Shown: positions 37,848 through 50,889, numbered from the stretch's first letter. The stretch is DNA of 64,000 bases from Phlebopus portentosus (GCA_037892935.1 JAYXKI010000007.1:1302001-1366000); one strand, 5' to 3'. Numbers and translations are program-made. The notes: generated from the sequence alone by a model not told the origin.

Positions 37848-39988
37848 ATGAAGAGTCATCAGCATGGAGGCCCTATCAAAGTCGCGATCGTCGGTGCAGT
37901 GAGTGTTTCTATTTTGATGAGTGCCTGGAAGCTGATTTCAAATTTAAGGGCTCGGCTGGTATGGCCGCTGCATTCGCGCTGACGAATCATCCGGACAAGT
38001 TTCAGGTCACGGTCTTCGACAAACAGGACGTTTGTGGTGGGATGGCTACCTCGATTCCGTGAGAACTATATTTTCAAGAGATATCTTCCCAAGACTTGAC
38101 TTTACATGATAGGATCGACGCCGACAAGTTTGGTGCAAGCTACATTAATGACGGAGTAAGGTTTCCATGAAGTTTATTTTATTAACGGCAGGAATCTCAC
38201 GGCCAATCTTTCTTGATTCGTTCTAGGTTCAGGGAGGGTCGCCTCAATTCTACAATACATTCAAGTTCTTCGAGAAGCTCGGATTCAGATCGACGGAGGT
38301 CGGGATGCAGATCTCGTTCGGGAAGGGGGAGGAGAAGTTCTGGACCAACGTGTTCCCGTCGGAACTCGTTGCAAAGCATGCTGACAATATCAAGAAATTC
38401 GGGCGCGTGCTGAAAATCATCAAGTGTCTCGAGCCGTTGTTTGCGATTATGAGCGTTCAGGCGATGCTGAAGTTGTTCAGATTCCCGCAAGACTTCGGAG
38501 ATCGGCTAATTTACCCGTTGATTGCTCTTTTCATGGTGCGTCATCCCAGTGATTATCTTATCTCTTATTCGTAACTGACCATATCATTCTGTGACAGGGA
38601 ACTGGGAACCAGACGCCGCATGTTTCATCCGCGATTCTTGAGCGCCTCTTCCTTGATCCAAGCATGAGTTTATTTGAATATTCATCGGATTCTCTACTCG
38701 CTGATGTACCTACTATGTTGGCATTTCCGAACCTTCATGACGTATATGAAGCCTGGAAGAAATACCTCGAAGAGCGTGGCGCACGGGTTCGTTTGTGTAC
38801 AGAAGTGTTGCAAGTCCTCGGGCGTAACAGTGATAACGTCATCCTGCGATTCAAACCCGCGAACGACCAGGATGAGGAGAATAGCGACGTTGAGTATTTT
38901 GATGAACTAATATTCGCAGCCGATGCGGATAGTTGCCTGAAGATGCTTGGAGATCAAGCGTCGTGGATGGAGAAGAAGGTGCTCGGAAACGTGAAGTACT
39001 TCTACGACATCAGCATTACTCACTGTGATCGAGAGTACATGGAAAAGGTGTGTCGTGATTTTTGAGCGTGTTCGCCTCCGCTGACAGGCACTATTCGACA
39101 GTATTACGAGCTCAGTTATAGAGAGGATCTCGTCGCTAAGTCGCGGAAGGAGGAAGGGACGACGCAGGAGGCAATGTCGTTCGCTGAGAAGAACTTCCGG
39201 CCTCTGTACTTCATCCACATGTATGACAAGGACCCGAAGAAGATCGAGATGAGCTTTGACCTCACGCATTACCAGCCTCAGTTCAAGGTCCGTCATCCGC
39301 TGACATTTGCTACCTAGTTTGATGCTATTCAACTCGTCGATTTCTTCTCGCAGGGCATACCGCCTAACGGGCAGCATCCAGCAAATGATGGGCCAGAATC
39401 TCCACCGTCTCCGCCCAATCCTTCAGAGCATCCGCATGTTTATCAGACAATATTTCTCAACAAGGACATGCAAAACGAGTGGACGCGCAACGAGATCGAT
39501 CCGAACAAAATCATCAAGGAGAAGTGGTGGAAACAGCAAGGGCATAATTGGACGCATTATCTTGGAACGGTACCGTGGCTCTGGGCAATCAATGGGAAGC
39601 GCCACACGCATTACGCAGGTGGTTGGGGATTAGTGAATAGTAAGTCGCCTGTGTGAAGTTTGGTAAAGAAACAGGTGTTGATTCTCGATTGATATCGCGT
39701 TGAAAGTGCACGAAGGTGCGGACTCTTCTCGATGCATGCTCTATGGCATGATAGCCTAATTTATCAATTTATCTTCAGTTGGCCTGACGTCAGGATTCGC
39801 CGCTGCATATCAGCTGGGTGCGGACTACCCGTTTAACGACGATGACGGGTAAGCAGATTTTCATCTCGACGAGAACAACACTTTGATCATTCCAACAATC
39901 AAGTGCTCGACGTCTCTTCACCCTTGTTCTTGGAGTGATGCACCTGTCAAGGATGCGAAAGAGGGATAGGAAAGGGGCGATGGCATAA
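37848..39988 (+). CDS. FAD-dependent amine-oxidase-like protein
   Basis: Flavin-binding oxidoreductase with NAD(P)-binding Rossmann-like N-terminus. The first intron splits the dinucleotide motif: KVAIVGA joins GSAGMAAAFALTNH, followed by VTVFDKQDVCGGMATSIP, where the acidic residue ends the second strand. About eight exons continue with GASYINDG, QFYNTFKFFEKLGF, the mid-domain FPNLHDVYEAWKKYLEERG, FDELIFAADADSCLKMLG and YAGGWGLVN ... IGLTSGFAAAYQLGADYPF, typical of the family's C-terminal FAD contacts. Splicing at GACGG|GTAAGC near 39849 extends the product to ARRLFTLVLGVMHLSRMRKR and a TAA at 39988; without it the frame stops at 39852. An upstream in-frame ATG at 37800 is possible. Substrate is unknown. 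Its 3' half is duplicated as a relic at 51.1-52.0 kb. Confidence 0.88.
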
Positions 39989-41261
39989 CAAATGGGACGA
40001 CATGATTGGAGTCTTTTTTTTTCGTCTTGTTCACGTGCGCTCACGTAACACATTGTGCTTAACTGATGTGCCTTTGCTTCCCGGCTTTCGCTCTACCGCC
40101 TACTCTCAATGTCTTTCAATTCTATTTTTTCCTCTTGATAGATTTATATAATTCAAGTATGGTTCATTTGAGTTTTCCCCGACGAATTTTTCTGATGTTT
40201 TCTCAGAATGTGCGAGTTGCTAAACACCGTCCTTTTTCCCGAGGTAATCTCAGTTGATCCTTAACGGAGAACGATCAGAGGAACATGAACGCATTGGAAC
40301 ATCTTCGCAGCTTGGCTTGTCGTCTTGTTCGAGATCTCACCTTGGCACGTGTGATGGCTTATCGCGGTTTCATGAGACCTTTATCTTCAGTTCTCATTTC
40401 ATTCCGGATTAAGTTCTGGTGTACCTCAATATACTGGCGGGGTGCCTATCATTGTCGTTCGTTGTTCATTCAAACGGATCATGCACTCCAATGCGAAAAC
40501 TTACTCTTGTTTCTTTTCGATTAAGGTTGAAGATGATGACTTCGGTAGACATTTCAAGAGAAAATGTGTCGTGAGACGCTATTCATCCTGGACGCGCTTC
40601 AGTTTCCGACAAAAGGACGAACGTCTTCCGCAGTCTCGATTGGCACCGGTTTATTCAATGCACCAAGGAGTTGACTGTTTTCGAGAACACGATACTGTCC
40701 GGATGAGGTATTCCACTAACATTCCGATCATGTCGGCTAAAGATAGATAAAATCAAAATTTAAAGTGGTTAGGGACAAGGACGATAAGCTGGCGGTCTCA
40801 ATTGAAGCCGCGATCTTCCGTCAGGGGTACTATATTTGCATTCACCTGGAGCTCAGTATGCGAATTTCAATCAACGCTAATCGGTGTACGATGAAATATT
40901 AAGTATTTTCGAGCGTTTCCGAGCAAATGTCAATGAAACCCGAGTGAAAAGTGAGTGAGAGAACTTTGAAGCTTCTGAATGTTTACAAGTGTCTCCAATA
41001 ATCAATACATACTCTGAGACATGTACAGAGACAAGTTCATTTCATTCTGCACACAAGTATGTATATAGTGCAGAGAATGTCAATCAACTGTTATAAGAAG
41101 GCCTTCCTCCATTTCCCAGTGAAAAGATCGTAAATTGGAGTAGTCGAGATGATATTCTATGTATGTCTGAATCAAAGAATCATAAAAAAATAATAATAAA
41201 AATAAAATAAATTCTAACCTAATACAACGTCGTTGAGACAAAGTGAAAACAATGAATACAA
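39989..41261. other. Downstream of the flavin enzyme
   Basis: No gene recognised. The part 40010-40420 is the parental-looking version of sequence repeated near 52060-52510 and 54050-54470, including stretches such as CTTGTTCACGTGCGCTC. Open frames within it are not conserved between copies, so it is probably non-coding. Confidence 0.5.
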
Positions 41262-44200
41262 TCAAGCACCAATGTGCACAAGGTTTACCCATCGCTCCGC
41301 CATCATCTCCACCCCGTTTCCGTTTCGTTCGAAGTCTCCCTTCTCCTTCAGCCTCAGAGCAGCTTCCTGGACAGCCGCAGCAGCCTTCTTAAATCTCATT
41401 TCTCCGTCCTCTAGATCGAGCATGAGGCACCCATAAACAACTCCAGCAAGGTAAGGACCGTCGCTGTCAAGCAGTTCCCACATCGTACCAACAACACTTC
41501 GAAACCCACAGAACTGCATAGCGGCAGACAGGTGAAGTGCTTCGTCCAACGCGTGCCGGCACCCTGTTCTGCAGTGGAGCACGCCGAAAGAAAAGCGAAT
41601 TCTGCGGTTGAAAGGTTGGCTCGGGCGATGTCCAGCAATGTGAGCCTTTCTCCAGGAAGCTCGAGTGAGGAGTTGAAAGGCTCTTCGCCCACAGTCCGTG
41701 GCAGACAAAGTGTACCCACGGTGATTTTTGAAGCCCACGAAGTACTGCACCTGGAGTTGCGTTTTCATTAAGTAGCTGTTTATTAATGCGGCGAGTTCTG
41801 CCTATCGAGTCTTTTTCCTTCTCGGCACAGCCAAGGCTGGTTATCAGCAACGAAAAGCATCCTCTCGTTTCCTATTTGGGGGCCCGACCGAGCATTGATG
41901 AGCGACGTGAGAGTCGGGATGTACGATGAGATGTAGTCGTCCAAAAGGTATTTCATATTGCCATTTGCGTCCTCGTATGGTCCCGCGGCATGGAAAGGGA
42001 ACGCAGTAAGCACTGATGTAGGACACCACCAAATGCGAGACCCTTCCATGATCTTAAGTCCTTTGAGCTTCTGGACAACCTTCGAGACAACTCTATCCCA
42101 CAAGAACTTCATCACCCGCCGAAGGATTTCATCGTATTCGATAGAAGTAACTTTAAATTCTTGGCGGACTTGCAAGAACTCCTCGTGCAGCGTAAAGGCG
42201 TCGGTGTGGAATTCTCTGTCCAGTGGGACGCAGACGCACCCCTGCAAGAGAAGGATGAGCGCGTCGCACCTGTACTTTGAATAGTTCAGTACTATGACGG
42301 GACCTTCCGAGGCCGCTTGCTGTATGATCTCAAACGGTGCAGCTTGAAGGAAGTTCTCAAATCCAGGTATTCGTCGTATGTCGTTGATTATTGCTTCTTG
42401 CTCATCGTATGACTGCCACATCTGCACTGACTTCTTGTCTGCCAGGATTTTCTCTTGCGATGTGCTAAGTGCGCGAATGCTATCTCCACCTGTGATTGAG
42501 CAAGTCGTAGGTGAATCCGATGATGCTATAATAGCCTCAAGACGACGGTTGCAGTCCCCGAATCTCTCGGAAAGTGTTTTATCTGCACGCGAAAGCTGTT
42601 CTAGTGGGATCCTGAACCCGCGCATTTGGGTCCAAAGTAAGGATCTTCCTTGTTCGAGAAACTCGAGGGCCTGACGAAAATCATCTTTGTCGATGGCAGA
42701 CGAAGCTGCATCCAATGCAAGCGAGTGAAGATGACTAATACTAGAAAGAAGCCTATGTTGTGCGGGTAGAGTTGACCTGACGGTGAGGGCACGCTGAAGG
42801 AGTGGCATCGCGGCTTTATACGCTTCAAATAGGCTCTGGTGATCATGAGACCGAGCGATTTCTGCCCACCTTCGTGCGGCTTCAAAACGACTTGGGGAGT
42901 TCGAAAACTTCTGATCAGCAGCGAGGTTCAAAACCTGGATGCATTCCTCAAGGTCCTTCGTACACCTTTCTCTCAGGAAACGATCGTAAAGGCAAGCGGC
43001 GAGGCCTCTAAATGAAATGCAACGATCCGTATGACCTTCTGGTCTCAGCTCCAGAGCGGCTCGGTGAAGAGTGATCGCTTCCGCAAGGTCTTCCAGTGTC
43101 CCTCTGTGTTTATACCGCGTCAGAAGGCAGGTTGCAAGATGGTACAGCGAAGTAGATCGACAAGGGTGGGCTCCCGGTTCCAGCTCCAGACCGTCGCGGT
43201 GCAGAGTGATCGCTTCCTCAAGGTCTTCCATCCTTCCTCGGAGTTCGTACAGCGTCGAGAGCCCGATTGCAATACTGGACAGCGAAGCAGATCGATGTGG
43301 GTGACCCTCCGGTCTCAACTCCAGAGCAGCGCGATTCAAAGTAGTAGCCACCTCAAGATCTTCCATTCTCCGTCGGAACGTGTACCGCGTCTGGAAGCAG
43401 ACCGCAGCATTCTGCAGCAAGGTGGATCGATGTGGGTGACCCTCTGGTAGTAGGTCCAGAGCGGCGCAGTGCAAAGTGATTGCTTCCTCAAGGTCTTCCG
43501 TCCTCCCTCGGCGTCCGCACCGTGTCCAGAGGCAGGTTGCAATGTTGTTCAGGCACGTAGGTCGACCTGGGTGGCCCTCTCGTAGTAGGTCCAAGGCGGC
43601 GCGGTACAGAATAATCGCTTCCTCAAGGTCTTCCACCCTCCCTCCGTGGTCGTACCGTGTCGAGAGACAGGCCGCAGTATTGTTCAACGAATCAGAACGA
43701 AGTGGATGACACTCTGGTCGCAGCTGCAGAGCGGCGCGGTGCAGATTGATCGCTTCCTCAAGGTCTTCCATCCTCCCTCTGTGGTCGTACAGCAACGAGA
43801 GGCAGCTCGCAGTATTGTTCAGCAAACTAGATGGGTCTGGGTGACCTTTTGGTAATAGGTACAGAGCGGCGCGGTACAAAGCGATCGCTTCCGCGAGGTC
43901 TTCCATGCTCCCTGTATGTAGATACCGCGTCGAGAGGCAGCTTGAAGTGTTGCTCAGCGAATGGTATCGTAGTGGGTGGCCCTCCGGTCGCAGCTGCAGA
44001 ACGGCGCGGTGCAAAGTGATTGCTTCCTCAAGGTCTTCCATCCTCCCTCGCTGTTCATACCGCTTCCAGAGGCAATTCGCAGTATTATTCAGCGAACTAG
44101 ATCGTTTGGGGTGATCTTCCGGCAGTAGGTCCAAAACAGCGTGGTGTAGAGTGATCGCTTCCTCAAGGTCTTCCATGCGCCCTGTGTGTCCGTACCGCGT

Positions 44201-45249
44201 CGAGAGGCAAGTCGCAATATTGTTCAGCGAAACAGTTCGACCTGGGAGACCTTCTGGTTGCTGGTCCAACGCGGCGCGGTAAAAAAATATCGCTTCCTCA
44301 AGGTCTTCCATCCTCCCTCTGTGTTCGTACCGCGTCAAGAGGCAGTTCGCAGTATTATTCAGCGAACTAGATCGTTTGGGGTGATCTTCCGGCAGTAGGT
44401 CCAAAACAGCGTGGTGTAGAGTGATCGCTTCCTCAAGGTCTTCCATGCTCCCTGTGTGTTCGTACCGTGTCGAAAGGCAGTTCGCAGTATCGCTCAGCGA
44501 AGCAGGTCGGTCTGGGTGAGGTCTTCCATTCTCCCTCGATGCTCATATTGCTTCCAGAGGCAGTTTGCAGTTCTGTTCAACGAAGCAGACCGTTCCGGGT
44601 GACCCTCTGGTCGCAGCTGCAGAGCGGCGCGGTGCAGATTGATCGCTTCCTCGAGGTCTTCCATCGTCCTCTGTGATCGTACCGTGTCGAGAGGCAGATC
44701 GCAGTATTGTTCAGCGAATCAGATCGATCTGGGTGACCCTCTGTTCGCAGCTGCAGAATGGCGCGATGCAGATTGATCGCTTCCTCAAGGTCTTCCATCC
44801 TTCCTCGGTGTTGATACCGCTCCCAGAGGCAGTACGCAGTATTGTTCAGAGATTCAGAAACATCGGGGTGGGCCTCCGATTGCGGTTCCAGAGTGACGCC
44901 GCCCAGCATAGATGTTCTGTCCAGATCGCTAGCCTCTCCACATCGTTCATATCGTGTCCAAAGCGAGTCCAGCGCAACTTGTGGGGAAGTGATCGCTGAG
45001 TCAAGGTCTTCCAGACTTCTGGGTTGCTTCAAACGAGACCATGGCAAGCTGGTTTGTCTTCTGTAATCAATATACTTGAATAAGAGTAGACATCCATATG
45101 TGGGTAACCGCAAAACGTGACGAACGATCGCTGGGGGTTATTCTATCAGAAAAGTACTCTCTCAACCGCGGGAAGTTGATCAACATACATCTAAGACTAC
45201 ACTGACGGGTGCTGCTGTCAGAGTTGGTAGAACGGAATGGAGTGTCCAT
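41262..45249 (-). pseudogene. TPR-repeat/CHAT domain gene with several frame breaks
   Basis: Fungal protein of the TPR plus CHAT (caspase HetF-associated with TPRs) type; CHAT is a caspase-like peptidase fold. From about 45113 to 42900 a 45-residue unit (MEDLEEAITLHRAALDL ... GHP ... SLNNTANCLSTRYEHRGR) repeats at least thirteen times. A helical linker follows (about 42900-42400), then the CHAT domain with WVHFVCHGLW (catalytic His) near 41695 and AFLSACSTAEQGAG (catalytic Cys) near 41590, and SVVGTMWELLDSDG. The domain is split over three frames with shifts near 41825, 41690 and 41565; the repeat region also shifts near 44665 and loses part of a unit near 44522. A possible first exon starts MDTPFRSTNSDS at 45249. 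Either a decaying gene or a badly sequenced one; the motif residues remain. Confidence 0.82.
42960..44840 (-). repeat. 135-base tandem coding repeats (TPR units)
   Basis: Directly visible array of 45-codon units, each with EDLEEAI and TRY landmarks. Units encoded at about 44446-44312 and 44176-44042 share 36 identical residues from MEDLEEAITLHHAV through TANCL and nearly identical DNA, indicating a recent two-unit duplication. Confidence 0.85.
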
Positions 45250-46207
45250 GTTGCTGCTTATTGGTTTAGTTGGTTGGGAGTGGGAGGGATAGTGAGAAAA
45301 GAGGGAAAGAGAGTGAAGGGGCTGTTCTGGCGGTTGCTCGGCTTTAGAGAGCTGCATTGAACGTGCTTTGCCTTGCCTCGCACAACATACATGGAGCAAT
45401 TGTTATTTTCAGTGAACAAAGCACATAGGTAAGGATTTACGGTGGCTGAATGCGGGAGAGAAGAAGCTTAAACAATAACCCGAGCACCGATTTGGAGGAT
45501 AAACTCGACGAAAGGAGATGAGTAATTTCCGGGGAGAGAGATTAGAGAAGGTCGTGGACAATGATCGGGATGCTGGTGTTGCCAGGGTGCTTCTGGTTCA
45601 GATGAATCAGATCGCGGGGACAAAACTTCGAGACTTCTGAGTACCGTCCGATTTGATTGAAGAACTTCAAAGAGTCAGTATAATTGCTAGACGTCACGTG
45701 CGCATAACTCAAGATGCACGACTCTGATGCGACCCAAGGGACATCCTCTTCCTTTTACATCTCCGAATAATATAGCGAACTTGCTCTTGACCCAGTTTGA
45801 CCAATCCAGGAAACGGAAGACCTTGAAGAAGCTATCACTCTGAATGGCACCATTCCGCAGCTGCCGCGCGGGTCTACTTGAATGGATGATCCCATGCTGG
45901 TCCAGGCATCTTTGACTTGCAACACGCGGATGCCTCGTTCATGTCCTTTTTCTGAACGCGCATCTCACGACAGGAAAAGGAAATTGCTTGCGTCGAAACT
46001 TGTGTTGGCGCAGGAACGGCATGGGGCAACAAACTATTAACCTAGGACTTTGTGCGGGAGAACGATGTCTCTGCTTCATCTGATCCCGGATCCGAACACG
46101 GCTTCGAGTTGTGAGCTTGACATAATATTTGCACGTCTATTGAGTATTTAAAGAGGTGAGTCAATCACCCACGAAGGACCATTGCCTCCTCCCAACAGTA
46201 GAACCCA
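45250..46207. other. Intergenic, nothing recognised
   Basis: Upstream flank of the TPR-CHAT gene and of the gene at 46208. No open frame with recognisable features. Confidence 0.4.
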
Positions 46208-47306
46208 ATGCCGTTCCGAACGAAAAAGCAAGCATCGCGTAAATTCATCGACCTCATCAATAGAGCCGGGACCATATGGGCAAACTGGAAGCCATCCATT
46301 CCAATTAAGGTAAGAATTACTTATACTTGCGTAGCTTTGCAGATATGCGCTGATGCTGCTTCAGCCACGATTTTATGGTACAATCGACGAGGAGACCGGT
46401 CAATTCCAAAAGAAAGGGGACATCTTCAGCCCTGACTTTGATGAGCCTGAAATCAAAGACATTGTTAACAAGTATTTGCTAATATCAGCACCTCCAGTCG
46501 ACATTCAGATGATCCGCTCATTTGATGCAAAGAAGATTGCCATTGATCCAAAAGCCCATGTGTAAAATGGTTCTTGCACCGAATTGATTTCAGCATGCTC
46601 ACTATTTCCTAGGAACATCTTTGGGATAGCTGAACCCACGTTTGGCGGACAGTGGCAATTTGGTCGTACACGGGGTGCTCTCCTTGTGTTATACAAACCA
46701 CGAATCACTCGACTCCCTGATGAACTACTTGAAAAGCTTAAGGAAACCGAATGGGGCCAGGGAAAGCAAGTTGTGACAGAAGCTCATTCGTGCCCTGGTT
46801 TTGTTCTTTACCTTTCTGACAAAAGTAAATGCAGTTATGATCCATCCAAGCAATCCTGTACTCACTTGGAGTTCACAGACAAGGAAATGGTCACCATAAG
46901 TCTTCGAGCAGATGTCCCAGTCAATGCAGGTGTCACCGCTGGTGCTGGAATCAAAGTAGGCTGGGTTGCCAGTGGAGCTACTGGAAACTATATAGAAGCT
47001 TATACAAACGAACCCGTATACGTGCCATTGTACCAAATCAAAGAGATCGGGAAGATGAACGGGAGAAGGGGTAAAATCACTGACCCGGTTAATGAAGAGT
47101 GAGTCCTACATGATTACATACAAATTACAAACTTTCGCTGACTGACATAAACTTTGACAGTTGGGTACCTGTTAAAGTCCCATGGAAATCCCTAGACGAT
47201 GATGGCGAAGAATTGCATGATTTATCTGTGAGTGGTGTATTAATGCTCATCTGTATTCATTACTGACGCATGGCGGAAGGATGACGAAGATTCGGACCAA
47301 GAATAA
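46208..47306 (+). CDS. Conserved-looking protein of unknown function
   Basis: Five exons join in phase: MPFRTKKQASRKFIDLINR ... IPIK, then PRFYGTIDEETGQFQKKGD, then NIFGIAEPTFGGQWQFGRTRG, then WVPVKVPWKSLDDDGEELH and an acidic end DDEDSDQE. About 300 residues, no signal peptide. A Gly/Val-rich segment (VPVNAGVTAGAGIKVGWVASGATG) could be a buried strand pair or a membrane-active stretch but is not a clear transmembrane helix. Codon-level continuity across four introns supports a real gene. I do not recognise the family and assign no function. Confidence 0.72.
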
Positions 47307-48345
47307 GAGTATTTCTTTCGCAGTTTCATGTTGAAAGTCAACTGGAACGCTGCATCGCTTGGTGTCAATTTGTGTACGATTGGCCTTGGAATCGGACGAC
47401 ATGAGCAGCTTCCTGTCCAATATGCATTCCAAGCATCTAGCCATGATATTTTCCTGTTTGCTCATCAGTATCAAAACCCCTAGAGCACGTTCTAGAAGTA
47501 GAAGTTAACCAATGGACAGATAAAGACGTAGGTGATACACGTTCTCGTGCATTCCCTCCCGGGCTTTGTCTCATTGGCCAGTGATCGGCGTTTCATCGTT
47601 TTCCCGGAAAACCTGCATTTCTCGCTGTTAACTGTACCACTTGCTCTTGTGTAGATACAGATACAGTGAGTCAACGATGCACGGAGCAAAAAAAAATCTC
47701 AATTAATCGTTTGCAGGCTCCCTTCAAGTCCACTTAACCCTTAGCTACCTTCCCCGTAACTCTCTTGTGAATCGTAATGTAATGTATATTGTTGCATTGG
47801 CATCAGTTTGCCTCCATTTAGTGCGAATCGAAGATGTGATAGATGCGTCAGTCCTTTCCGGAAGATGGACATTGCGCCAACTAGGAAATGAGTTAGACAG
47901 TGCATTACATATAGAAAACGCGTATATCATGCTCATTTGCTTCGAAGGGTTATCGTTCTCTTTTGATGCCCATCTCCTGGCTTTGAGCAGTCTGCAGAGC
48001 AGCATCGAGATTGAGGGGAATCTGACTCGAGATGAGAGGCGCCATTCCAAAGTCCCGAGAAGGTTTTCCAAGGACCGAGATAAATTAATGCAAGGATGGA
48101 ATGGATACCCCATCGTCCCTGCTTTACATTTGGAAGACAAGTATTGAACGAAGCAGAGAACAATGAGATCGAACTTACAATCAATCTATTGTGGGCAGAA
48201 ACAGATGCCACTCAAAGGAATGGCCAAGAATTCGAACTTTGGAGTATAGCCACGGGACGTGGCAGGTTACAATTCCAGACCCAGATTTACGCAAGGCATT
48301 AACAATGCCACTATGAAAGATACTGCGATAGGGTCTGTGAGCTGA
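47307..48345. other. Region before the hydrophobin array
   Basis: Overlapping opposite-strand frames at 47745-48147 are about 130 codons each. Neither has a recognised motif, so no call is made. The right end borders the oldest hydrophobin relic. Confidence 0.35.
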
Positions 48346-48690
48346 TGCAACACAGACTCTCTTGAGTGCTGCGGCACCGTTGCGTCAGCTAGTGACTCTT
48401 CTGTTGCTGGACTTCTAGTTGTTTTAGACGTCGCTGTTCAAGACGGCAATGTGGAAATGGGCATGAACTGCAGTCCTGCTCCTCCAGGAGGTCCCTGGTA
48501 TGTAGCTTCAGCAGTATCGCTTTCGAAATTGGTGAAATATATTCAAATTTGACCTGGCCCGTTCTTCCATGAAGCACTGCCAATGCCGTCGACAGTAGCT
48601 TCGGTAACTATAATTTCTCATTTATTCTGATTTTGGTTGTTAGATGGTCCGATTGCTCTCGGTTGCGCTCCAGTCAATATCTGGTCGTAA
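48346..48690 (+). pseudogene. Hydrophobin relic (array copy 0)
   Basis: The frame from 48346 reads CNTDSLECCGTVASASDSS and reaches NCSPAPPGGPW, equivalent to cysteines 1-4 of the neighbouring hydrophobins. After an intron-like stretch the second exon has lost its cysteine pair (GCCGTCGACAGTAGCTTCGG replaces the region encoding HPVCCENN). The last exon survives as DGPIALGCAPVNIWS then TAA at 48690. No signal peptide exon was found upstream. It is the most diverged copy. Confidence 0.75.
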
Positions 48691-49880
48691 CTGTTCATCT
48701 GCTTCATCTCCCCGAGAATTTTTTTAATTGTGAATTGCATTGTGAAACGTGGCCTGGAGGTGTCAATCAGAGATCAACTTGTTACTGTGAATACTTACCT
48801 CGAAAGAATACAGGTAGACCATGTCATGGCGCGGCGAGAGATGATGGTAAACATTCTGATATTCAGACAGCAATTCAGAGATCATCATGATGTACAAAAA
48901 TGGCTTTTGTTGGAGGGTGCGTGAGAATGACGCGCTGACGTCATACGTTTTGGCCACATTTGGATGACGAGTGTGAATCCAGTTTTATATATGTATATAG
49001 TCTACTTCTACTTACACCATGCGCTCGAGGCATCTGCACCTTCGGATCTTTGCTTTGCCTTACTGATATGCGGCATTGGTTTCTTCCTTCGGCGGAGAAG
49101 TGGGACAGGTGTCTTTGTTCACGGTCATTCCAAACTGATAGACGTGCTCGGGGCCTCAGGCTCCTCAAAGCGGAGGACTCGGTGATACCGCATTCATGTC
49201 ACTTCTAATGAGTCGAGACGATCGAGGTCGCATTCTGCGTCCCTCAGCAAGCGTATTTCGAATGTCGTAGTAGATTCATGCGTTTCTCTCACGCAAGCTC
49301 GATATCGTCTTTGCCTTTGATTGGGAGGCAACTTGAAACGCTCCGTCTCCGGATCACCACAGTCCAGGCCCCAGGTGCACGAAGTAGCGTCATGGTTCCT
49401 TATGGTATTTTGCTCATGTCCTTGAGCCAATAGATCGTCGACCGGCCTCCTGTAACCCCGACGATCGGATTGTCTAGTTGATCGAATGACCCAGAATAGT
49501 TCTCAAGCTTTTTGATGTTTCTGTACCTTGAATGCAGTTTGTTCCACTGCTTCCGCCATAGTTCGCTTCCGCCATCCAGATTCCAGATAGACAGCCCCTG
49601 AAAGTGAATGGTTTCCGCCACAGTTCCTTGTTCTGTACTAACAAACACGCCTTTAATGTCTTAGCCCTGCACCACTACGTTGACACCAGACTCTCTACCA
49701 ACGCCGTAACTGTCTGATCTCAGGTGCAATGAGGCGTCGCAATACAGAAATGGCGTCGAGACTGTCAAGCTATCCGCTTCTGTTGTTTTTCAGCGCTGTG
49801 TTCTGGGAAATTTCGTAGGACTCCGTGAAGGACATCAGGGAAATTGCTTCTCACAACTCTCCGGCCAGCCCGTCCTTCGA
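48691..49880. other. Array spacer upstream of hydrophobin copy 1
   Basis: Contains on the minus strand a short frame (49648-49400) whose DNA is similar to 55050-54840 before hydrophobin copy 3 and, weakly, to 52800-52880 before copy 2. That makes it part of the duplicated unit. Function unknown. Confidence 0.5.
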
Positions 49881-49886
49881 TATAAA
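49881..49886 (+). promoter_or_regulatory. TATA box of hydrophobin copy 1
   Basis: TATAAA within CGATATAAATTGG, 90 bases before the ATG. The same element lies 88 and 90 bases before the ATGs of copies 2 and 3, so position is conserved across the array. Confidence 0.7.
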
Positions 49887-49970
49887 TTGGAACGTCTCCA
49901 GACTTTCGACTAAGCCAACTCTTGAACATCCAACTTCTCTTGAACTAGTTCTAGTCTTCACTACGACACA

Positions 49971-50490
49971 ATGCTTTTCATCAAGTACGCCTCCGTCCTT
50001 ACTCTCCCGCTCCTTGCGGTCGCCACACCTGGGGGTACTCCCACCACCAAGGCTACAACTACGGCTACAGTCACTATCACCTCGACAGCCACTGCGACGC
50101 AGCCAGCGAGCCAGTGCAACACAGGTCCGATCCAGTGCTGCAATACTGTTCAGTCAGCTAGTAGCCCTGCATCCTGGGTCCTTCTGGGTCTCCTGGGCAT
50201 CGTTCTTCAAGACCTCAATGTTCTCGTTGGCTTAACCTGCAGCCCCATTTCTGTTATTGGTGTCGGAGGCTCTGGTTGGTAAGTCGCTTCAGCAGTACGG
50301 TTCGTGGCAAAAGTTAAATCTAATTCAACTTTCCCTGTATTCCCATAAAGCAATGCTCATCCTGTTTGCTGCGAGAACAACAACTTCAGTAACTATAATG
50401 TTGCACTTACTAGTATTCTTCCCATACTGATTTTCATTCCCAGATGGCCTGATTTCTATCGGCTGTGTTCCGGTCAACCTCGCGTTGTAA
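49971..50490 (+). CDS. Class I hydrophobin (array copy 1)
   Basis: Small secreted amphipathic protein that self-assembles at air-water surfaces on hyphae and fruit bodies. Exons 49971-50278, 50351-50388 and 50444-50490 give 130 residues. Signal peptide [20 protein letters not shown], a Thr-rich spacer ([20 protein letters not shown]), then eight cysteines in the hydrophobin order: SQC, QCC, LTC, SGC, VCC, IGC. Spacing between the paired cysteines and the fourth suits class I. The second exon carries [14 protein letters not shown]. The two introns are placed as in copy 3. Ends VPVNLAL. Confidence 0.95.
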
Positions 50491-50889
50491 GCATCATTCG
50501 GCCGGATTGAAAGTGGCATCTCGCCGAGAAGGTCGCGATTGAGAGATAAATAGTGGTTTCGGATTTGCGTTGTTAAATATGAACTGCCTGTCCGGGTTCA
50601 TCTTGCTGATAATATAGTTGTCAATGACGGACCACTTGAAAGAAATACAGTTTATGTCATGGTGAACAACTTCCTCGCGAGAGGAAATGGACGTTTTTAA
50701 GAAAAAAAGGTACAGTGCGAAGAATCGTAGCCTTCAAGGAAGTAACCGAGGGAAGAAATCATCTTGAAATGCGTGAAATGGCGCGTCGCGTCACGCGTTC
50801 TGATACTTACAGCTACACGAAGAGGCGTCTGCTAACTTTACGTACGATCAGCACCGGGACGAGTCGTCCGAGATCACATGCGCTCGCAA

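Noticed and set aside
47745..48147. Overlapping 126- and 131-codon frames on opposite strands
   Set aside because: No motif, no splice extension and mutual overlap; probably chance.
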